Counted from the stretch's first letter, positions 52,115 to 61,015 are shown. The stretch is DNA of 64,000 nt from Sulfitobacter sp. OXR-159 (GCF_034377145.1 NZ_CP139707.1:2926501-2990500); one strand, 5' to 3'. Notes: generated by a model from the letters alone, not told the origin. Numbers and translations: made by a program.

Positions 52115-54146
52115 CGCCAGGGTCCAGATCGGCTCGGTGTTGGAGCGTTCGGTTAAGAAGAATATCGGCGTTCTGCGCTCGGGACTTGAGGGCGTAGGCA
52201 AAGAGATTAAGGTCGTCACCGACCGACAGAGAGAGCTCTCAAAGCAGCGCAGGATTCTCGAAAAGCAGGGGCGCTCTGTTGAAGCGCTTGATCGCGAGTA
52301 CGAGGATCTAGGCCGAACGCTCGATAGGCTGCGCGGAAAGCAGGCGCGTTGGACCCGCGCGGCGCAAGCCTCTCAGCGGGTCGGTAATGATTTCCGCACC
52401 ATGACCAGAGAAGTCGGTCGGGTGGCCAGAAGCACTGCGATCGGCATTGGTGCCGCTGGCGCCGCCGTGGTGGGTATCGCGCGCGGAACGGCAGAAGCTG
52501 CACGTGAAGTCGAGCAGATGTCTGCCATGGCGAATGCCAACACAACCGAATTCCAGCGAATGGCTATTGCTGCGGAAAGCGTTGGGATTGAGCAGGACAA
52601 GCTCGGCGACATCCTGAAGGATGTGAACGACCGCGTTGGTGATTTTCTCGAAACCGGCGGTGGCCCAATGGCTGACTTCTTCGAGAACATCGCTCCCAAA
52701 GTCGGCGTAACGATCGATCAGTTCAAAGAGCTTTCCGGCCCAGAAGCGCTGCAGCTCTACGTCTCAAGCCTTGAAAAGGCGGGCGTCTCTCAGCAGCAAA
52801 TGACCTTCTACATGGAAGCAATGGCATCGGACTCGACTGCCCTTGTTCCGCTCCTTAAGAACAACGGCGAAGAGCTCAAGCGTCTGGGAGACAATGGTGA
52901 GAAAACGGGCCGGGTTCTGGATCGCATCACGATCAAGTCGGCGGCTGAGTTTCGCGCATCTCTCACTGAATTGAAAGGTGGTCTGACGGGCGTTCGCAAC
53001 ACGCTGGGCAAAGAGTTCATGCCGGTCGTCGGTGACGTCATGAGCCGTTTCAATGTCTACCTTCGTGACAACCAAGATGAGGTTAAGAGGTTCGCCGTCG
53101 CTGCAGGTGACAAACTTGAGAAGGTCGTACCCATCATTGGCGAAGTTGCGTCGGGCATGGGGAAGGTCGGGGGTAAAGTCGGCGAGGTTATCACCGAGGT
53201 GTCCGATATGGTCGGCGGCTGGGAAAACTTCGGCGTAATCATCGGCGGCGCGGTACTGGCAAAAACACTTTCTTCTGTGGGAAAAATGATTGCTTCCGTA
53301 GCCCGCTTCGGTGGAGCCATCGTCGGCGTCATTGGCAGTATTGGCGGCATCGGAACGGCAATGAATACTGCGGCGACGACGACGGGCAAAGCTGTTGGCC
53401 GAATGAACCGATCTCTTGCTCGCCTGACGATCAGTGGATCTCTGGCGGCCGTGCAAGGCTTCTTAGCGTTGAATGGTGCGCCGGAAAACCCCGAAGAACT
53501 TGCAGATTGGCAGAAGAAGAACCGGGAGGGTATGGACAGTTCCTTGCGGGCAACCCCGGGTGTTGGCACGGCTATGAGAGGCTATGATTGGCTCTATGAG
53601 AAATGGCACGGCACAACGGCACCCAAAGCTGGCGCGGTCATTGAGACAGGCAAGGTCGGCCTCGGGCCGAGGCTTTCCACACTCGGTTCCTCCGACCGTC
53701 CATTCCCTAAAAACCATCCCATGCATCAGGCGCAAAAACGCGCGACCGGCGGGACATTCAGGCCGGGCTGGCGAATGGTTGGGGAGCAAGGGCGGGAACT
53801 CGAGTTCGTCAATCGCTCCGGCTTCATCGCCACCAATCGTGCGACCGAGCGCATGGCAGGGTTCGCTAAGAGCGCGCGCGCCGATATGGCTCGGGCTACT
53901 CAAAGCATCGCTGATGCGCGGATCGCCAGTGTGGCCGAATCTGCGCGCGCCGATATGGGCAGCGCTCTTGCCGGTGCCTCGGGTGGCTCGGCGGCCGCGT
54001 CGATCACGAACCACATTCAGATCAACGCGGCCGGTATGTCTCCGCAGGCGCTCATCGACGAGCTGGAGCGCCGGATGCGCGATGCCTCGGCCGGGGCGCT
54101 CTATGACGGGGCGCGCGGCTATGGCCAGTACGGGGGCGTGGCATGA
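52095..54146 (+). CDS. Tail tape measure protein (P2 gpT)
   Basis: 683 residues: N-terminal coiled coil (LSKQRRILEKQGRSVEALDR), a helical tape, several hydrophobic Gly/Ala-rich segments (TAIGIGAAGAAVVGIARGTA; VGVIGSIGGIGTAMNTAA) and a C-terminal domain containing GTFRPGWRMVGEQGRELEFV. Length suggests a fairly short tail. Overlaps U by 4 bases. Confidence 0.9.
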   Translation: MAQQKLNARVQIGSVLERSVKKNIGVLRSGLEGVGKEIKVVTDRQRELSKQRRILEKQGRSVEALDREYEDLGRTLDRLRGKQARWTRAAQASQRVGNDFRTMTREVGRVARSTAIGIGAAGAAVVGIARGTAEAAREVEQMSAMANANTTEFQRMAIAAESVGIEQDKLGDILKDVNDRVGDFLETGGGPMADFFENIAPKVGVTIDQFKELSGPEALQLYVSSLEKAGVSQQQMTFYMEAMASDSTALVPLLKNNGEELKRLGDNGEKTGRVLDRITIKSAAEFRASLTELKGGLTGVRNTLGKEFMPVVGDVMSRFNVYLRDNQDEVKRFAVAAGDKLEKVVPIIGEVASGMGKVGGKVGEVITEVSDMVGGWENFGVIIGGAVLAKTLSSVGKMIASVARFGGAIVGVIGSIGGIGTAMNTAATTTGKAVGRMNRSLARLTISGSLAAVQGFLALNGAPENPEELADWQKKNREGMDSSLRATPGVGTAMRGYDWLYEKWHGTTAPKAGAVIETGKVGLGPRLSTLGSSDRPFPKNHPMHQAQKRATGGTFRPGWRMVGEQGRELEFVNRSGFIATNRATERMAGFAKSARADMARATQSIADARIASVAESARADMGSALAGASGGSAAASITNHIQINAAGMSPQALIDELERRMRDASAGALYDGARGYGQYGGVA

Positions 54147-54553
54147 GTGACCCGATGATGCAGCTGGGCGCATTCCAGTTCTCGATCTCCACCGCGGCCT
54201 ATCAAGAGCTCTCGCGCGGTTCCGAATACCGCTGGTCCTCGCAGGAGCGGATCGGCGCAAACGACGCGCTGCAGTTCACCGGGCGCCCTGCCGAAACGCT
54301 GGAGCTACGGGGCGTGATCTATCCGCACTACAAGGGTGGGCTCGATCAAGTGACCCGCATGCGCGCGCAGGCATCCCTCGGGGCGCCTCTGCCGCTGCTG
54401 TCCAGCGGGGGGCGCGTCATGGGCGCGTGGGTGATCGAGAGCGTCCGCGAGGGGCAGCGGATATTCGAGCGGGGCGGTGCGCCGCTCCGGCAGGAGTTTG
54501 ATCTACGATTGAGGCGGTACGATGGCGGGCTCCGATCCCTACTACCAATCTAA
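54143..54553 (+). CDS. Tail protein U
   Basis: 136 residues, P2 U family. MMQLGAFQFSISTAAYQELS and EYRWSSQERIGANDALQFTG, then LELRGVIYPHYKGGLDQVTR. Baseplate/tail-tip component. Overlaps X by 32 bases. Confidence 0.9.
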   Translation: MSDPMMQLGAFQFSISTAAYQELSRGSEYRWSSQERIGANDALQFTGRPAETLELRGVIYPHYKGGLDQVTRMRAQASLGAPLPLLSSGGRVMGAWVIESVREGQRIFERGGAPLRQEFDLRLRRYDGGLRSLLPI

Positions 54554-54743
54554 AGAAGGCGACACGGTCGACCTGATCGTTTGGAAGCACTACGGCCGGC
54601 AGTCCGATGGTCTGGTCGAAGCCGTGCTTGCCGCGAACCGCGGGCTTGCGGCTCTGGGGCCGATACTGCCGCTCGGCACTAAGGTGGTCCTGCCGCCTGC
54701 CGAAGAGCCGCGCGCGCAGGAGGCTGTGCGGCTGTGGGGCTGA
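54522..54743 (+). CDS. Tail protein X
   Basis: 73 residues, P2 X family with LysM-like core: GDTVDLIVWKHYGRQSDGLV and NRGLAALGPILPLGTKVVLP. Baseplate hub region. Overlaps D by one base. Confidence 0.9.
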   Translation: MAGSDPYYQSKEGDTVDLIVWKHYGRQSDGLVEAVLAANRGLAALGPILPLGTKVVLPPAEEPRAQEAVRLWG

Positions 54744-55741
54744 TGGATTTTAAGCCTTCGTTTCGGGTCGAGGTGGACGGGGAGGATATCACCGGCCTGC
54801 TGACCGACCGGCTCGTCTCTCTGCAGCTGTCCGACGCCGCCGGGGTCCAATCCGACCGGGTGTCGATCACGCTCTCCGATAGCTCTCTGTTCGCCCGGCT
54901 GGAAGAGCCGCCCACCGGGGCCGAGGTGAAGGTCTGGCTCGGCTATGGGCTGCGCCAGAAGTACATGGGGCTGTTCATCGCCGACCGGGTCGAAATCGGC
55001 GGTCCTCCCGATCAAATGACGATCACGGCCGTGGCGTCGGTTCATGGCGAGACCACCTCGGGCAAGACCGCGCTGACCGAGCAGCGTTCTCGGTCGTGGC
55101 CGGCCGATACGGGGCTGGGCGCCATGGTGCAAAAGATCGCGGGCGAGCATGGTATGCGCGCGGCCGTCTCCGGCTCTCTCGCCGATATCAAGCTGCCCCA
55201 CATCGACCAAGTGGACGAGAGCGACATCCACCTCCTGTCGCGGGTGGCGCGAGACCTGGACGCAATCGCCAAGCCCGGGGACGGGCAGCTGATCCTCGCC
55301 AAGCGTGGCGAAAGCCTGACCGTCTCCGGCCAGCCTATGCCTTCGATCCCGGTCGCGCTGGACGATGTGTCGTCGTGGCGGTCGAGCCGATCTCTGCGGG
55401 AGCCTGACGGGCAGGTGATCGCGGTCTGGCATGATTTGGACGCGGGCGAAGCCGTCGAGTGCTTTGCGGGTTCCGGCAAGCCGGTCAAGCGGTTGAAGGA
55501 GCGGTATCCCTCCCGCGAAGCGGCGCAGCGCGCTGCCGATGCCGAGTATCGCAGGGCCGCGCGGGCGGGGCGAAGCCTGCAGTTGCAAATGCCCGGCAAC
55601 CCCGATCTGGTCGCCGAGGGGCGCGTGGTCCTCTCGGGGTTCCGGTCGTACATCGATGGTGCGTGGCTGGTGACGCGCGTCGATCATTCCCTCGACAGCG
55701 GCGGCTACCGCTGTTCGGTCGTTTGCGAGCCGCCGGAATAA
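54743..55741 (+). CDS. Baseplate hub protein D (late control family)
   Basis: 332 residues from ATG 54743 (TGATG overlap with X). VDGEDITGLLTDRLVSLQLS, VWLGYGLRQKYMGLFIADRV and SQRA-type C-terminus ending DHSLDSGGYRCSVVCEPPE. P2 gpD hub family; the name 'late control' is historical. Last gene of the conserved tail block. Confidence 0.92.
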   Translation: MDFKPSFRVEVDGEDITGLLTDRLVSLQLSDAAGVQSDRVSITLSDSSLFARLEEPPTGAEVKVWLGYGLRQKYMGLFIADRVEIGGPPDQMTITAVASVHGETTSGKTALTEQRSRSWPADTGLGAMVQKIAGEHGMRAAVSGSLADIKLPHIDQVDESDIHLLSRVARDLDAIAKPGDGQLILAKRGESLTVSGQPMPSIPVALDDVSSWRSSRSLREPDGQVIAVWHDLDAGEAVECFAGSGKPVKRLKERYPSREAAQRAADAEYRRAARAGRSLQLQMPGNPDLVAEGRVVLSGFRSYIDGAWLVTRVDHSLDSGGYRCSVVCEPPE

Positions 55742-55868
55742 ACAATCCCGGCGAAGCGGCAGCCGACAAACGCCGCTCCTATTTGTCGGTATCGAAGCCG
55801 CGCAAGCCGCCAGAGTGAACCCCAAGCTAGGCGAGGCATTCTAGCCTAGCAACATGGAGACTAGCCAC
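55742..55868. other. Intergenic region with a 7-bp hairpin and a repeat-like remnant
   Basis: GCTAGGC (55826-55832) pairs with GCCTAGC (55844-55850); no T-run follows, so a 5' UTR element is more likely than a terminator. GCAAGCCGCCAGAGTGAA around 55802-55819 matches part of the dispersed repeat (CCGCCAGAG and GAA). Confidence 0.4.
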
Positions 55869-56153
55869 ATGCCCCGACATACCACTCTTATCATTTCCTC
55901 GACGGGTTGGACCGAGATCACGAATGCCGATGTCACCTCCTTAACGTTTCAGAACATCAGCGGTGAGGACCTACTCGTTGCAGGCGCCCCGGATGCGGAC
56001 CCACCGGCCAACGAAGACGGCGCGCTAATTTATCAACCCATGCAGGGGGAGCTAAATGTCGCGATTGATGATTTGTTCCCCGGCATTTCTGCCGTTCGAC
56101 TATTTGCAAAAACCCGGAAGTCGGTAACTAAAGTAACGGTCAGCCATGCTTAA
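55869..56153 (+). CDS. Small structural-type phage protein
   Basis: 94 residues from ATG 55869, chosen because GGAG lies 9 bases upstream; an ATG at 55854 is in frame. HTTLIISSTGWTEITNADVT then LTFQNISGEDLLVAGAPDAD. Beta-rich; similar short proteins accompany fibre/LamG-type genes at the end of phage tail blocks. Overlaps the next gene by 8 bases. Confidence 0.55.
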   Translation: MPRHTTLIISSTGWTEITNADVTSLTFQNISGEDLLVAGAPDADPPANEDGALIYQPMQGELNVAIDDLFPGISAVRLFAKTRKSVTKVTVSHA

Positions 56154-56955
56154 TAGCCCGTTCACGAAATCTCCACGCTTTTCACCCTTTGGCTCGCGCG
56201 CGCGACGGTTCTCCCCCGCATCCCTATTCCGTGACGGCTCTCAGGGCATCTGGTATGATCCGTCTGACCTGTCGACCATGTTCCAAGACGCGGCAGGCAC
56301 CACACCTGTAACGGCACCGGGGCAACCTGTGGGGCTGATGCTGGATAAGAGCGGCAACGGCCACCACGCCAGCCAAGCCACTGCCTCCAAGCGGCCCACA
56401 TACCAGACAGACGGAACGCTGCACTACCTCTCCTTCGACGGGGTGGATGATGCTATGCAGACTGCGGATATCGACTTCACTGGCACAGACGAAATGAGCG
56501 TGTTTGCTGGGGTGCGGAGGCTGAGTGGTTCAACAGCAGCATTTGTTGAGCTTGGTGCTTCTGGTACGGGTAGTCACCGCTACGCTCTTTATGCGAACAA
56601 TCCAAGCGGGGTATTTTCTTTCACTGGTCGAGGTAGCGCCGCAGCACACCCGGACCAACTCGCCCAGTCGTCTTTTTCGGCTACCCCTGATAGCGCGGTT
56701 GTTTCTGCGTTTGGGAATATATCCGCAGCGGCAAACTCAATTCGTAAGAACGGCGTTGAAGGCAGCGTGGCGAGTTGGGATCAAGGCGTAGGTTCGTATG
56801 GTGACGATCTGCTAAACATAGGCGCAAGGAACCAAACCAGCCTATTCTTCAACGGCCACCTCTACGGCCTAACGATTGTGGGCAAGACAACCACAGACGC
56901 AGAGATTGCCAACACAGAACGCCACCTCGCTGGCAAGACAGGGGTGACGCTATGA
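56146..56955 (+). CDS. LamG-like phage structural/receptor-binding protein
   Basis: 269 residues. GIWYDPSDLSTMFQDAAGTT, GLMLDKSGNGHHASQATASK and YLSFDGVDDAMQT are the usual entry of a concanavalin/LamG domain in phage decoration or receptor-binding proteins. Ends in KTTTDAEIANTERHLAGKTG. Overlaps the next gene by 4 bases. Host-recognition role inferred. Confidence 0.72.
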   Translation: MLNSPFTKSPRFSPFGSRARRFSPASLFRDGSQGIWYDPSDLSTMFQDAAGTTPVTAPGQPVGLMLDKSGNGHHASQATASKRPTYQTDGTLHYLSFDGVDDAMQTADIDFTGTDEMSVFAGVRRLSGSTAAFVELGASGTGSHRYALYANNPSGVFSFTGRGSAAAHPDQLAQSSFSATPDSAVVSAFGNISAAANSIRKNGVEGSVASWDQGVGSYGDDLLNIGARNQTSLFFNGHLYGLTIVGKTTTDAEIANTERHLAGKTGVTL

Positions 56956-57377
56956 GACTGACAATCATTTGCCCCGAAGCACACCGTGAGGATGCGAACC
57001 AACTCGCAATGGTCCTTGGCTATGGTCCTGCCGATGCAGCGACATATGGAGAAGCAAGCTGGCAAGACACGGAGGGTAATCGTTATGCCGCTGCATCGCT
57101 GGACGTTGCTCCTGTGCTTGTCTCTGACGCTACGTCTACGCTTGAGCGGCCTGTGTGGGATACCGAAAACAGCGACGAGGATGGTGTAGGCTACCAGATC
57201 AACATGGCAGGCGCTGAGAGGGCGCAGGCATTGGTTAGCATATGGGGGCTAGGTGAGGACGAACCCGATCCTGTGGCCGATCCGAACACCATCCTCGCGA
57301 TGTTCCATGATGAGCCATTGGCGATCTTGGCTCGGGCTGGGGTGGCGCGGGTCGCAGAAGAGCGTGCAATGACGTGA
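56952..57377 (+). CDS. Hypothetical phage protein
   Basis: 141 residues, coupled to the LamG-like gene by ATGA. RLTIICPEAHREDANQLAMV then LGYGPADAATYGEASWQDTE. No family recognised; probably structural or a fibre partner by position. Confidence 0.5.
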   Translation: MRLTIICPEAHREDANQLAMVLGYGPADAATYGEASWQDTEGNRYAAASLDVAPVLVSDATSTLERPVWDTENSDEDGVGYQINMAGAERAQALVSIWGLGEDEPDPVADPNTILAMFHDEPLAILARAGVARVAEERAMT

Positions 57378-57398
57378 CCCAATGCTTCACTGGGATAC

Positions 57399-57902
57399 CT
57401 AAGTGCCAGCGATCAGTTCTGCGTCAATAGCCTCAATAGCAGGGCGGTGTAGTTTTCGCAGGTACTGAGTCTTCCAAGGACTGACTGGCGTATAGTCCAA
57501 TTTCTTACCAGTGGGATCATTATATGTATCGGTTTCTGGATCGTGCACCCAACTTACAGTAATACTGACGCCACTTCCGTTGCCGAAGTAGCCGTGCCAG
57601 CCAGGGCGTTCGGTTGGTCGAACGCTATCAATTGATGTTACAATAAAAGTAGGATTTTTGCGTTCGATATGTTTGATCGCGTTGGATGCGCTGCGAATAA
57701 TTTTGAAGGGTTCACAGTACGCCTCTATCCCATCTTTAAATCCGACGTCTTTGTCCTTCCCGTTGAGCCTGTAGGATACAACTGACGCATAGACATCAAT
57801 CGCTAGAATGAGAGCGTAAGCATCTGGCCGGGAGTTGTTGTTCTCTTCAAACCTTTGAGCCAATACCTCAAGGATTTCATTTCTGTATTCTTTCGGTCCC
57901 AT
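57399..57902 (-). CDS. AT-rich minus-strand gene of unknown function (moron candidate)
   Basis: 167 residues from ATG 57902 (GGAGAG upstream). PKEYRNEILEVLAQRFEENN, LILAIDVYASVVSYRLNGKD and GYFGNGSGVSITVSWVHDPE. Clearly AT-richer than the tail genes and opposite to late transcription, with an AT-rich upstream region; fits an independently acquired lysogenic gene. No family recognised. Confidence 0.6.
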   Translation of the reverse strand: MGPKEYRNEILEVLAQRFEENNNSRPDAYALILAIDVYASVVSYRLNGKDKDVGFKDGIEAYCEPFKIIRSASNAIKHIERKNPTFIVTSIDSVRPTERPGWHGYFGNGSGVSITVSWVHDPETDTYNDPTGKKLDYTPVSPWKTQYLRKLHRPAIEAIDAELIAGT

Positions 57903-58056
57903 ATTCTGCTCTCCAGATGCGGATGCCACCGCTCTTAAAAATGCTTATTGTAAACCAGAAAACAGCATTTTGCTATAATGACGGTGCCACTACTTCTCTA
58001 GCTGCATGATGCTGAATAAGTGCCCTGAACACGCGAAGGGCGGTTAAGCTGAAAGA

Positions 58057-58257
58057 TTGGATAATCGACTTTTTCAACCAGGCACCACTCATATCGAGGT
58101 GAAATGCTGGTCCTGTGGCCACAGCGTAACGCTCAGGCCCGGAGACGTGCCGGAAGGTATCACCGATTACGATTTCGAGAAGCGGGCCACCTGCCGATGC
58201 GGCACCGGGTGGCCCTATGTAGTCAAGTTTCCAAAGAAGAAGTCGCTGACGATGTGA
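58057..58257 (+). CDS. Small zinc-ribbon phage protein
   Basis: 66 residues from a TTG. VKCWSCGHSVTL and ATCRCGTGWPYV give two CxxC/CxC pairs. Function unknown. Confidence 0.5.
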   Translation: MDNRLFQPGTTHIEVKCWSCGHSVTLRPGDVPEGITDYDFEKRATCRCGTGWPYVVKFPKKKSLTM

Positions 58258-58263
58258 CCGGGG

Positions 58264-58464
58264 TTAGTTGGACGCGGCTTCCGCCGCCTTCCGTGCGTGG
58301 TTCTTGATGATGTCGCCGAGGTGGTCGGCTTGCTCTGCGCCGAGCTTCCACCAGCGAAACGTTTCGCCGTCCGCAGCGAGCCATGAGAGGAGGACGTTGC
58401 CATCCTCTGTGGCTTCAACTTCGACGCGCCCGCCGCCCTCTGCCGTATCCGCGTTGATCTTCAT
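58264..58464 (-). CDS. Small hypothetical phage protein
   Basis: 66 residues with GGAGG upstream of the ATG at 58464. Beta start (GRVEVEATEDGNVLLSWLAA) then helix (EQADHLGDIIKNHARKAAEA). Convergent with the zinc-ribbon gene. Unknown function. Confidence 0.55.
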   Translation of the reverse strand: MKINADTAEGGGRVEVEATEDGNVLLSWLAADGETFRWWKLGAEQADHLGDIIKNHARKAAEAASN

Positions 58465-58479
58465 GGGTTCCTCCGGGGG

Positions 58480-58725
58480 TTACTGGATTGTGGATTTTGC
58501 GGCTTTCACCGGGTCGATGATCGAAGGCGCGCCGATAATCGCATCTTCAAAATCGAAGTCGTCATCGCCCATTTCGATGTGCCAATCACGGAAGCCGCCC
58601 TCGGAGATGTAGAGGCCCAATGAGGTGGGCTGCCTGCCATGTGTCTTTGCCATCTCATCCCAGAATGTCCGTGACTTCTTTGCGCTTTTGGGCGGACGTG
58701 AAGTGTAGTGAAATATGCAGCGCAT
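58480..58725 (-). CDS. Small hypothetical phage protein
   Basis: 81 residues from ATG 58725 overlapping the upstream stop (ATGA). MRCIFHYTSRPPKSAKKSRT then GLYISEGGFRDWHIEMGDDD. Unknown function; second gene of a three-gene minus-strand run. Confidence 0.55.
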   Translation of the reverse strand: MRCIFHYTSRPPKSAKKSRTFWDEMAKTHGRQPTSLGLYISEGGFRDWHIEMGDDDFDFEDAIIGAPSIIDPVKAAKSTIQ

Positions 58726-59009
58726 CAGGTGGCCACCTCGTAGACGTAGCCGCCCTTTGCGCGGCGAGTGCTGCCCAAGTTTCTGGGGTAAATACGGATG
58801 CGTCCCGCCAGCAGTGCCGCGTCGATCTGCGCCTGGACGAACTCGGCGGGCGTTGCGCGAAACCATCTGACGACTTGCGCGGATGTTACCGGCGTCTTGC
58901 GTGGGCCGCGGATGCCGCGAACGAAACGTATAATTTCGCTTTGGCAGGCTTTTGCCCCGTCGATCTTGAGGCCGGGGGCGCTGTAGTCGATTGCGTGTGC
59001 GGTTTGCAT
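58725..59009 (-). CDS. Small winged-helix-like phage protein
   Basis: 94 residues from ATG 59009. VTSAQVVRWFRATPAEFVQA then QIDAALLAGRIRIYPRNLGS looks like a winged helix with a Tyr-ending wing. Possibly a regulator. First gene of the minus-strand run and divergent from the gene at 59122, so a control region lies between 59010 and 59121. Confidence 0.55.
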   Translation of the reverse strand: MQTAHAIDYSAPGLKIDGAKACQSEIIRFVRGIRGPRKTPVTSAQVVRWFRATPAEFVQAQIDAALLAGRIRIYPRNLGSTRRAKGGYVYEVAT

Positions 59010-59121
59010 TGCTCGTCTCCAGATTGCGTCTTTCTGTATGATGTAAGATAACATTGCCGCTTGACCCGCGCAACGCCTTTCTTTACTTTGTAAGAAAATT
59101 GAAAGAAAGCAGCGCGATCCA

Positions 59122-59604
59122 ATGCCCAGTAAGGAAACCCCGTCCAAATCCAACAAGTTCGCCTTGGTGACGCTGCATCCGTGGCTTCCGAGCGAGGCAA
59201 CGCAGATCGCGCAGGCCCGCACATGGGGCATCCCCGAGGACTTACTGGGCGAGGCCGATGTGTCGCCGGTATTCGTTGAGGACGTGCGCAAAGCCAAGAG
59301 AACGACAAATTGGCCGGGCAAGTTGCCCCTGCGCGCTGACTTCTTCAAGCGCATGGCGGCGCTTAAGCTCAATGGCGGGCAGGTGTTTTTCTCTACGCCA
59401 CTCGCGGTCGGGTTCTCCGAGAAACACGCGCGGCATACCCTCGATCAGTGCTTCGGCATTGGCATGTCGGTCTATATCCACACGCTGAAAGACAACGGCC
59501 CGGCGCTATTCATGCCGGGTGACGATATGGCCGAGTTCATCGCCTCCGTGGGGGCGCTGGCAAACGCAGCAGCGGTGCGGGCAACTCGCGCCCGGAAGTC
59601 TTAA
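59122..59604 (+). CDS. Hypothetical phage protein (160 aa)
   Basis: FALVTLHPWLPSEATQIAQA, NWPGKLPLRADFFKRMAALK and GFSEKHARHTLDQCFGIGMS are visible; no family recognised. First of the rightward series of small genes. A basic N-terminus and a helical C-terminus. Confidence 0.55.
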   Translation: MPSKETPSKSNKFALVTLHPWLPSEATQIAQARTWGIPEDLLGEADVSPVFVEDVRKAKRTTNWPGKLPLRADFFKRMAALKLNGGQVFFSTPLAVGFSEKHARHTLDQCFGIGMSVYIHTLKDNGPALFMPGDDMAEFIASVGALANAAAVRATRARKS

Positions 59605-59617
59605 CAGGAGCGGAGCG

Positions 59618-59740
59618 ATGTCAAAGAAGGAAGATGATCGTATCGATCGGTGCGAAAAATGCGGGGCTGGGCCGCTTGGCAATTGTGGCTACCACGGTTG
59701 CGAGACGCCGCGCGGCACATGCCCGCTCGCGTCCAAATAG
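59618..59740 (+). CDS. 40-residue Cys-rich protein
   Basis: ATG 59618 with AGGAG upstream. RCEKCGAGPLGNCGYHGCET then CPL: six Cys in 25 residues, a likely zinc knuckle. Unknown function. Confidence 0.5.
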   Translation: MSKKEDDRIDRCEKCGAGPLGNCGYHGCETPRGTCPLASK

Positions 59741-59749
59741 GAGCGGGCG

Positions 59750-59950
59750 ATGAAGTGGCGAGGCGAAACGCAAGATCAATGGGTGAAACGCATGGCGACG
59801 TGGCGGCGCTGGTTTGCTTGGCACCCTGTGCAGATGGATAATGGCGACTGGGTTTGGCTGCAATCGGTCGAACGGATTGTTGATCACTACCGGGGGCCAT
59901 TCTTGAGGCTTGATTGTGTCTATCGCTACCGCACAACCGTGACCCAATAG
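59750..59950 (+). CDS. Small Trp-rich protein
   Basis: 66 residues with AGGAG upstream. Eight Trp in 66 residues (WVKRMATWRRWFAWHPV). Likely a short single-domain protein; unknown function. Confidence 0.5.
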   Translation: MKWRGETQDQWVKRMATWRRWFAWHPVQMDNGDWVWLQSVERIVDHYRGPFLRLDCVYRYRTTVTQ

Positions 59951-59959
59951 GAGAGACTT

Positions 59960-60130
59960 ATGCCCGTTGAGCATGTTCGATTTGACCGTCTTTGGCCTGC
60001 TCGCCGCCGTGCTTGGCGCGACCACTACATTGCTAAGGGCGCGAGCGTTCAAAAGGCGGAGCGGCTTGCTACGTTGAAACGAACCAAGGCCAGTTGGCCG
60101 CAATCCCAAAAGGAGAACGATCATGGTTGA
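59960..60130 (+). CDS. 56-residue basic protein
   Basis: ATG 59960 with TAGGAGAG upstream; ends inside the next gene's start. RLWPARRRAWRDHYIAKGAS then VQKAERLATLKRTKASWPQ. Basic and helical. Too short for most gene callers but the ribosome site and overlap fit the series. Confidence 0.5.
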   Translation: MPVEHVRFDRLWPARRRAWRDHYIAKGASVQKAERLATLKRTKASWPQSQKENDHG

Positions 60131-60416
60131 CCTGCATCAACTTGCCAACACGCCGGGATGGGGCAAAGCGCACAGTCAGCTTTGCCGCGATGGACACCCG
60201 ACTGAACGGCCCAGATCGGAGGGCCTGATCGAGTATCGCGTAAATCTGGAGGGGCCACGTGGGGACAAGGCAACGCTAGAAGTTATGGCCGAAAGTGTTT
60301 CGGATGCTGTGACGCAAGCAAAGAATAGCGCGTGGCACTTCGATATTTTGGAGGTCGACCCATACGTGGACGAGGACGACGATATTCAAGTCGTGAGCGT
60401 TTCCGCTTTTGACTGA
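60123..60416 (+). CDS. Hypothetical phage protein (97 aa)
   Basis: AGGAG upstream. IEYRVNLEGPRGDKATLEVM then AESVSDAVTQAKNSAWHFDI: a small alpha-beta fold with an acidic tail (YVDEDDDIQ). Unknown function. Confidence 0.55.
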   Translation: MVDLHQLANTPGWGKAHSQLCRDGHPTERPRSEGLIEYRVNLEGPRGDKATLEVMAESVSDAVTQAKNSAWHFDILEVDPYVDEDDDIQVVSVSAFD

Positions 60417-60440
60417 ATCGATCCAACAAAGGAGCGCGAC

Positions 60441-60644
60441 ATGGCGACGATTGAAGCCCTAAACCGCAGCCTGCGCATCATTCTGCTGGATGATGGCAAA
60501 ACGTACCCCATCACAAACTGGTTCGACAACTGCGGCAACGACTGTGACCCAGACGAAGCTGAATTTGCAGTCGCCGGACCAGATACAAATGGGAAATGGT
60601 ACACGATTGAACTTGGTGCTTATTCGCACCTTGGAATACATTGA
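60441..60644 (+). CDS. Hypothetical phage protein (67 aa)
   Basis: AAAGGAG upstream. IIL-DDGKTYPITNWFDNCGND then EFAVAGPDTNGKWYTIELGA. Beta-rich with two Cys. Unknown function. Confidence 0.55.
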   Translation: MATIEALNRSLRIILLDDGKTYPITNWFDNCGNDCDPDEAEFAVAGPDTNGKWYTIELGAYSHLGIH

Positions 60645-60655
60645 AGGAGCGAGGC

Positions 60656-61000
60656 ATGGGTGTATGGCCTGATTTCGAAGCGCCGCCACAATACGAGGAC
60701 GCAGCACCGGGCTGGGAGGATACAGCGCTGCCCGACTTTCGACTGATCTGGGCTGTCGCACGCAAGCTCGGCTATTCTGTTGGCCTCCATGGCTCAATGA
60801 AGCGTGATTGCGATCTGATCGCGGCACCTTGGACCGTCACTGCCGGTTCGGATGAGTATTTGGTCGAAGCCCTCTGCACATGCCTCAATGCGTGCGTCAT
60901 TGGTGAGCCAGAGGAAAAGCCGCATGGGCGGCGCGCGTGGTCACTTCAAGTCGATGGATATGTGAAAACGATTGATCTTTCGGTTATGCCGAGAGTCTGA
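60656..61000 (+). CDS. Hypothetical phage protein (114 aa)
   Basis: ATG 60656 with AAGGAG upstream. RKLGYSVGLHGSMKRDCDLI followed by AAPWTVTAGSDEYLVEALCT: the GLHGSMKRDCDLIAAPW stretch is nucleotidyltransferase-like and is seen in a family of short phage proteins. Unknown function. Confidence 0.6.
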   Translation: MGVWPDFEAPPQYEDAAPGWEDTALPDFRLIWAVARKLGYSVGLHGSMKRDCDLIAAPWTVTAGSDEYLVEALCTCLNACVIGEPEEKPHGRRAWSLQVDGYVKTIDLSVMPRV

Positions 61001-61015
61001 ATAGGAGCAAGGTCT

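Noticed and set aside
34600..55741. Gene transfer agent cluster
   Set aside because: Gene order and tail type differ from the RcGTA type, and integrase, att sites, repressor and replication genes mark a true prophage.
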